Of a DNA stretch of 8,135 nucleotides, positions 5,914 to 8,135 are shown one piece after another. Below the pieces are notes generated by a model. The model was not told where the DNA came from, did not search any database, and was given only the letters and a program-made list of their open reading frames with translations. Positions within the stretch are counted from its first letter, which is position 1. Each line of letters starts with the position of its first letter. A program made the position numbers and the translations under genes. The stretch is from Robiginitomaculum sp. (GTDB lineage: Bacteria > Pseudomonadota > Alphaproteobacteria > Caulobacterales > Maricaulaceae): contig NVVU01000056.1 in the NCBI GenBank assembly GCA_002733485.1, positions 11,266-19,400 of the forward strand, read 5' to 3'.

Positions 5914-7360
5914 GAAAATACCTGACTTTTTCAAAGAATTATGGACCCGCAAGGTTGTGCAATTTGGTACCATCTATGTGGGTGCGTCCTGGCTGGTACT
6001 GCAAGCCGCCATTGCCATTGAAACGACCGCCAAACTGCCCGACTGGCTGGACCAGACGGTGCTGGTGTTTCTTACTCTGGGCTTTCCGCTGGTTGTGCTG
6101 TTGGCCTGGGCGCAGGACACAACGATCAACATAGCCGGTTCCAGCCCTAGCCCGCAAACGAACAAAAATAAAAAACCCGGCATTGCGGTATTACCCTTCA
6201 TCAATATGTCGGACGACAAGGAAAACGAATATTTCGCCGATGGCATGACCGAAGATATCATTACCGGCCTGTCGTTTAGCCAGCATTTATCGGTCAAATC
6301 CCGCACCTCGACCTTTAGCTATAAAGGCACCTCGCCGGACATCCGTGAGGTAGGCCGTGCCCTTGGCGTGGACTATGTGGCCGAAGGCAGCGTTCGCCCT
6401 ATGGGTGAGCGCATCCGCATCACCGTGCAATTGATCGAGGCGCAAAGCGGTAATCATATATGGGCAGAGAAATATGACCGCCCGGCTGATGCCTTGTTTG
6501 ATGTGCAAGACGAGGTGATCGACGCCATAACCTCTGCACTGGGTGCCAGCCTGACAAAAGCCGAGGCCACACGCGCTCGCCTTCTCAAACCTGGCTCGCT
6601 GAGCGCTTGGCAGGTCGTACAAAAAGCCCTGCTGTTTAGCGCGAAGAAGGGCAATTTCAATAATGATGCCATTGATGAACTGCGCAACATTACCCAAAAA
6701 GAACCAGACTACGCCTATGCGCAATCTTTATTGGCCTGGCTTCTAAATTCGCGTGTTGTTAATGGTGTTTCCGATAATTGGCAAGCAGATTTAGAAGAGG
6801 CTAAAGAACACTTGCAACATGGATTAAGTCTGGCCCCCGAAGACCCCTTCAACCTTAATCTTTGTGCCGCTGCCCTTGGTTATGTCGGAAAGAATGAACG
6901 TTCCGAAGAACTTTGCCAAATAGCCCTGCAAATCAATCCTAATTTCCCGGACGTCTACTTCACATTGGCGCAGGTTTATGCGTATACGGGCAGGTTTGAA
7001 AAGGCTGAAAAAGCGCTAGATACGTTGGAAGCTATGGCCCCAAATGGCGTTTCATCCCTTTACGCGCCGTGGTACCGCGCCATATCCAAATCCATGCAGG
7101 GAGACCATAAACAGGCAGAGAAACTTCTGCTGCAAGTCAATGAAATCGCACCGAATTACCATATACCCTATATTTTTATGGCCATTTCGCTTGATGCACT
7201 GGGGCGGCCCGACGAAGCAAGAGAAGCAATTAGGAAAACGCTTGAGTTGCAACCGGACGTAACGGTGGAAAGTATAGCAGCCAATATTGGCGCCCACCCG
7301 GCCCCCAAGGAAGGCCAGCGGCGTATCGAAGTGCTGAAAGAGCTGTGGCCATCAGAATGA
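5909..7360 (+). CDS. Membrane-anchored TolB-like/TPR repeat protein of unknown role
   Basis: A 483-aa protein. Residues 1-70 carry the two-helix membrane module (helices about 17-37 and 48-68, with FFKELWTRKVVQFG before and GFPLVVLLAWAQD after). I recall this module from the N-termini of class III adenylate cyclase-like and TPR proteins. A Pro/Asn/Lys-rich linker (72-88) leads to a TolB-like domain, about 89-190. Its typical motifs are IAVLPFINMS, YFADGMTEDIITGLS, SVKSRTSTFSYKG, VDYVAEGSVR and GNHIWAEKYDR. About 235-450 are TPR-like helix pairs, clearest at SLAPEDPFNLNLCAAALGY, INPNFPDVYFTLAQVYAYTG and ALGRPDEAREAIRKTLELQP. No cyclase, kinase or DNA-binding domain is present, so it is probably a scaffold or sensing partner. 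ATG 5909 is the first ATG in frame (stop at 5864) and lacks a good ribosome-binding site. It is monocistronic, with the next gene convergent. Confidence 0.85.
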   Translation: MQKIPDFFKELWTRKVVQFGTIYVGASWLVLQAAIAIETTAKLPDWLDQTVLVFLTLGFPLVVLLAWAQDTTINIAGSSPSPQTNKNKKPGIAVLPFINMSDDKENEYFADGMTEDIITGLSFSQHLSVKSRTSTFSYKGTSPDIREVGRALGVDYVAEGSVRPMGERIRITVQLIEAQSGNHIWAEKYDRPADALFDVQDEVIDAITSALGASLTKAEATRARLLKPGSLSAWQVVQKALLFSAKKGNFNNDAIDELRNITQKEPDYAYAQSLLAWLLNSRVVNGVSDNWQADLEEAKEHLQHGLSLAPEDPFNLNLCAAALGYVGKNERSEELCQIALQINPNFPDVYFTLAQVYAYTGRFEKAEKALDTLEAMAPNGVSSLYAPWYRAISKSMQGDHKQAEKLLLQVNEIAPNYHIPYIFMAISLDALGRPDEAREAIRKTLELQPDVTVESIAANIGAHPAPKEGQRRIEVLKELWPSE

Positions 7361-7370
7361 CGGCAACCAG

Positions 7371-8135
7371 TTACTTCACCAATTGCTGCTTGATAAACGC
7401 GCGGGTGTTGTCCAGTAATTGCGCTCTGGATGGCTCGTTCACATACATCATATGGCCACCACCATAGTATTTATAGATGATCTGTTCGGGTTTGATGCCA
7501 TGACGGCCAAGGGTGTATTCCGCATCAAAAAACGGGGTGACCAGATCATAATAGCCAGAGGCCACCAGCACTTTTAGCGTTGGATTATGGCGCAATGCCA
7601 CCGATAAATCACCGGCCGTATTTACATAAACCGGCTCATAGGCTTCGCCGTCCGGCACCGTGCGCCAGTTCCATTCGTTATTCAGCTCATCATCTGCCGG
7701 CACCTGATATATCCGGTCCCAGTTCACGCCCAGATCATTGTGCATATATTCCATTTGTGCCGATTTAAACGCGCTGGAAATGGCGATACTGGCCGCATCC
7801 CCCGCCGGGTCTGCCTTCAAATCATCAATGTCATCGGTGGTATAGCGCGCATCAAGAAGGCCAACGGCCAGCCCCTCTTTGCGGAACAACTCCTTGGCAA
7901 AGCGAAAGCCGTTTATGCGCAAATTTGCGCGCTCGATATATTCTGGCGTGAGGCCAGTGAACCAGGCCAGGCGATCACGAATATGCGCATGGGTTTTATC
8001 GTCCAATGCCGTGCCTTTGAATAAGGCTGGTAACAACTCATCCGTGGCAAAGGCGCGTGCCTCACCCAAAAATTCTTCCAGATTTTCCGGCCGTGGGTTG
8101 ACTTTATGGTGATACCAGGCCGCTGCCGCCATGGT
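7371..8135 (-). CDS. Peptidase S10 (serine carboxypeptidase-like) protein, 5' end outside the window
   Basis: C-terminal part of an alpha/beta-hydrolase carboxypeptidase that would remove C-terminal residues from peptides, likely in the periplasm. The frame is open to the right edge. The Met at 8130-8132 is preceded by an in-frame Thr codon, and MAAAAWYHHKV matches the internal AxxAWYHxKL segment of S10 proteins, so that Met is not the start. Counting from it, the catalytic Asp is in ASGYYDLVTP (residue 196) and the catalytic His in YYGGGHMMY (residue 227). The nucleophile motif (GESYGG) should lie upstream, outside the window. The visible 253 residues would be about half of a typical bacterial member near 500 aa. 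The family ends normally with AFIKQQLVK. The stop is 10 bp from the stop of the TolB/TPR gene in convergent orientation, with no visible terminator between. Confidence 0.88.
   Translation of the reverse strand, partial: TMAAAAWYHHKVNPRPENLEEFLGEARAFATDELLPALFKGTALDDKTHAHIRDRLAWFTGLTPEYIERANLRINGFRFAKELFRKEGLAVGLLDARYTTDDIDDLKADPAGDAASIAISSAFKSAQMEYMHNDLGVNWDRIYQVPADDELNNEWNWRTVPDGEAYEPVYVNTAGDLSVALRHNPTLKVLVASGYYDLVTPFFDAEYTLGRHGIKPEQIIYKYYGGGHMMYVNEPSRAQLLDNTRAFIKQQLVK

Noticed and set aside
6700..7260. Lower GC in the TPR half of the TolB/TPR gene, as a sign of recombination
   Set aside because: Hand counts give 24/60 at 6721-6780 and 23/60 at 7141-7200 against 38/60 at 6361-6420, but the TolB part also has low stretches (26/60 at 6181-6240), so there is no clear boundary.
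8130..8132. ATG at 8132 as the true start of the S10 peptidase gene
   Set aside because: The frame continues to the window edge and the residues after it match an internal segment of the family; the catalytic serine region is missing, so the gene is cut by the window.
1..8135. CRISPR array, tRNA or rRNA gene, insertion sequence, phage or defence genes
   Set aside because: I saw no regularly spaced repeats, no tRNA-like cloverleaf, no transposase or integrase frames and no defence-family motifs on either strand.

Overview
The window looks like a chromosomal segment of an alphaproteobacterium. The best evidence is the rplM-rpsI pair: ribosomal protein S9 carries the acidic N-terminal extension usual in Alphaproteobacteria, followed by a GRAYATGKRKDAVARVW core. 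Genus or order cannot be fixed from the sequence alone. Nothing in the window looks like a phage, plasmid or insertion sequence.

Layout. (1) Positions 36-1205, minus strand: a complete ribosomal-protein operon with a sigma70-type promoter (1177-1205), a strong leader hairpin (1137-1167), rplM (L13), rpsI (S9) and an intrinsic terminator (36-74). (2) Positions 1206-1380: the AT-rich remainder of a divergent intergenic region, with a perfect 14-bp palindrome, a second smaller inverted repeat and a candidate promoter for the rightward operon. (3) Positions 1381-5636, plus strand: a two-gene RND efflux operon, a periplasmic adaptor overlapping an inner-membrane permease by ATGA. No outer-membrane channel and no regulator gene lie beside it. 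(4) Positions 5637-5908: an AT-rich gap holding an inverted pair of 28-nt REP-like hairpins. It also holds the left part of a hairpin that runs into the next gene and would bury its start codon. (5) Positions 5909-7360, plus strand: a membrane-anchored protein with a TolB-like domain and TPR repeats. (6) Positions 7371-8135, minus strand: the C-terminal half of a serine carboxypeptidase-like (peptidase S10) protein, cut by the window edge and convergent with the TPR gene.

How the parts work together. L13 and S9 are made from one transcript and go into the 50S and 30S subunits. The adaptor and permease should form the inner part of a tripartite proton-driven pump that borrows a TolC-type channel encoded elsewhere. 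The TPR protein and the peptidase have no evident functional link to the pump.

I found no convincing new multi-gene system. The observations most worth a second look are non-coding: the REP-like pair whose stems differ by compensated changes, the hairpin covering the start of the TolB/TPR gene, the leader hairpin of rplM, and a 12-bp tandem repeat inside rpsI.
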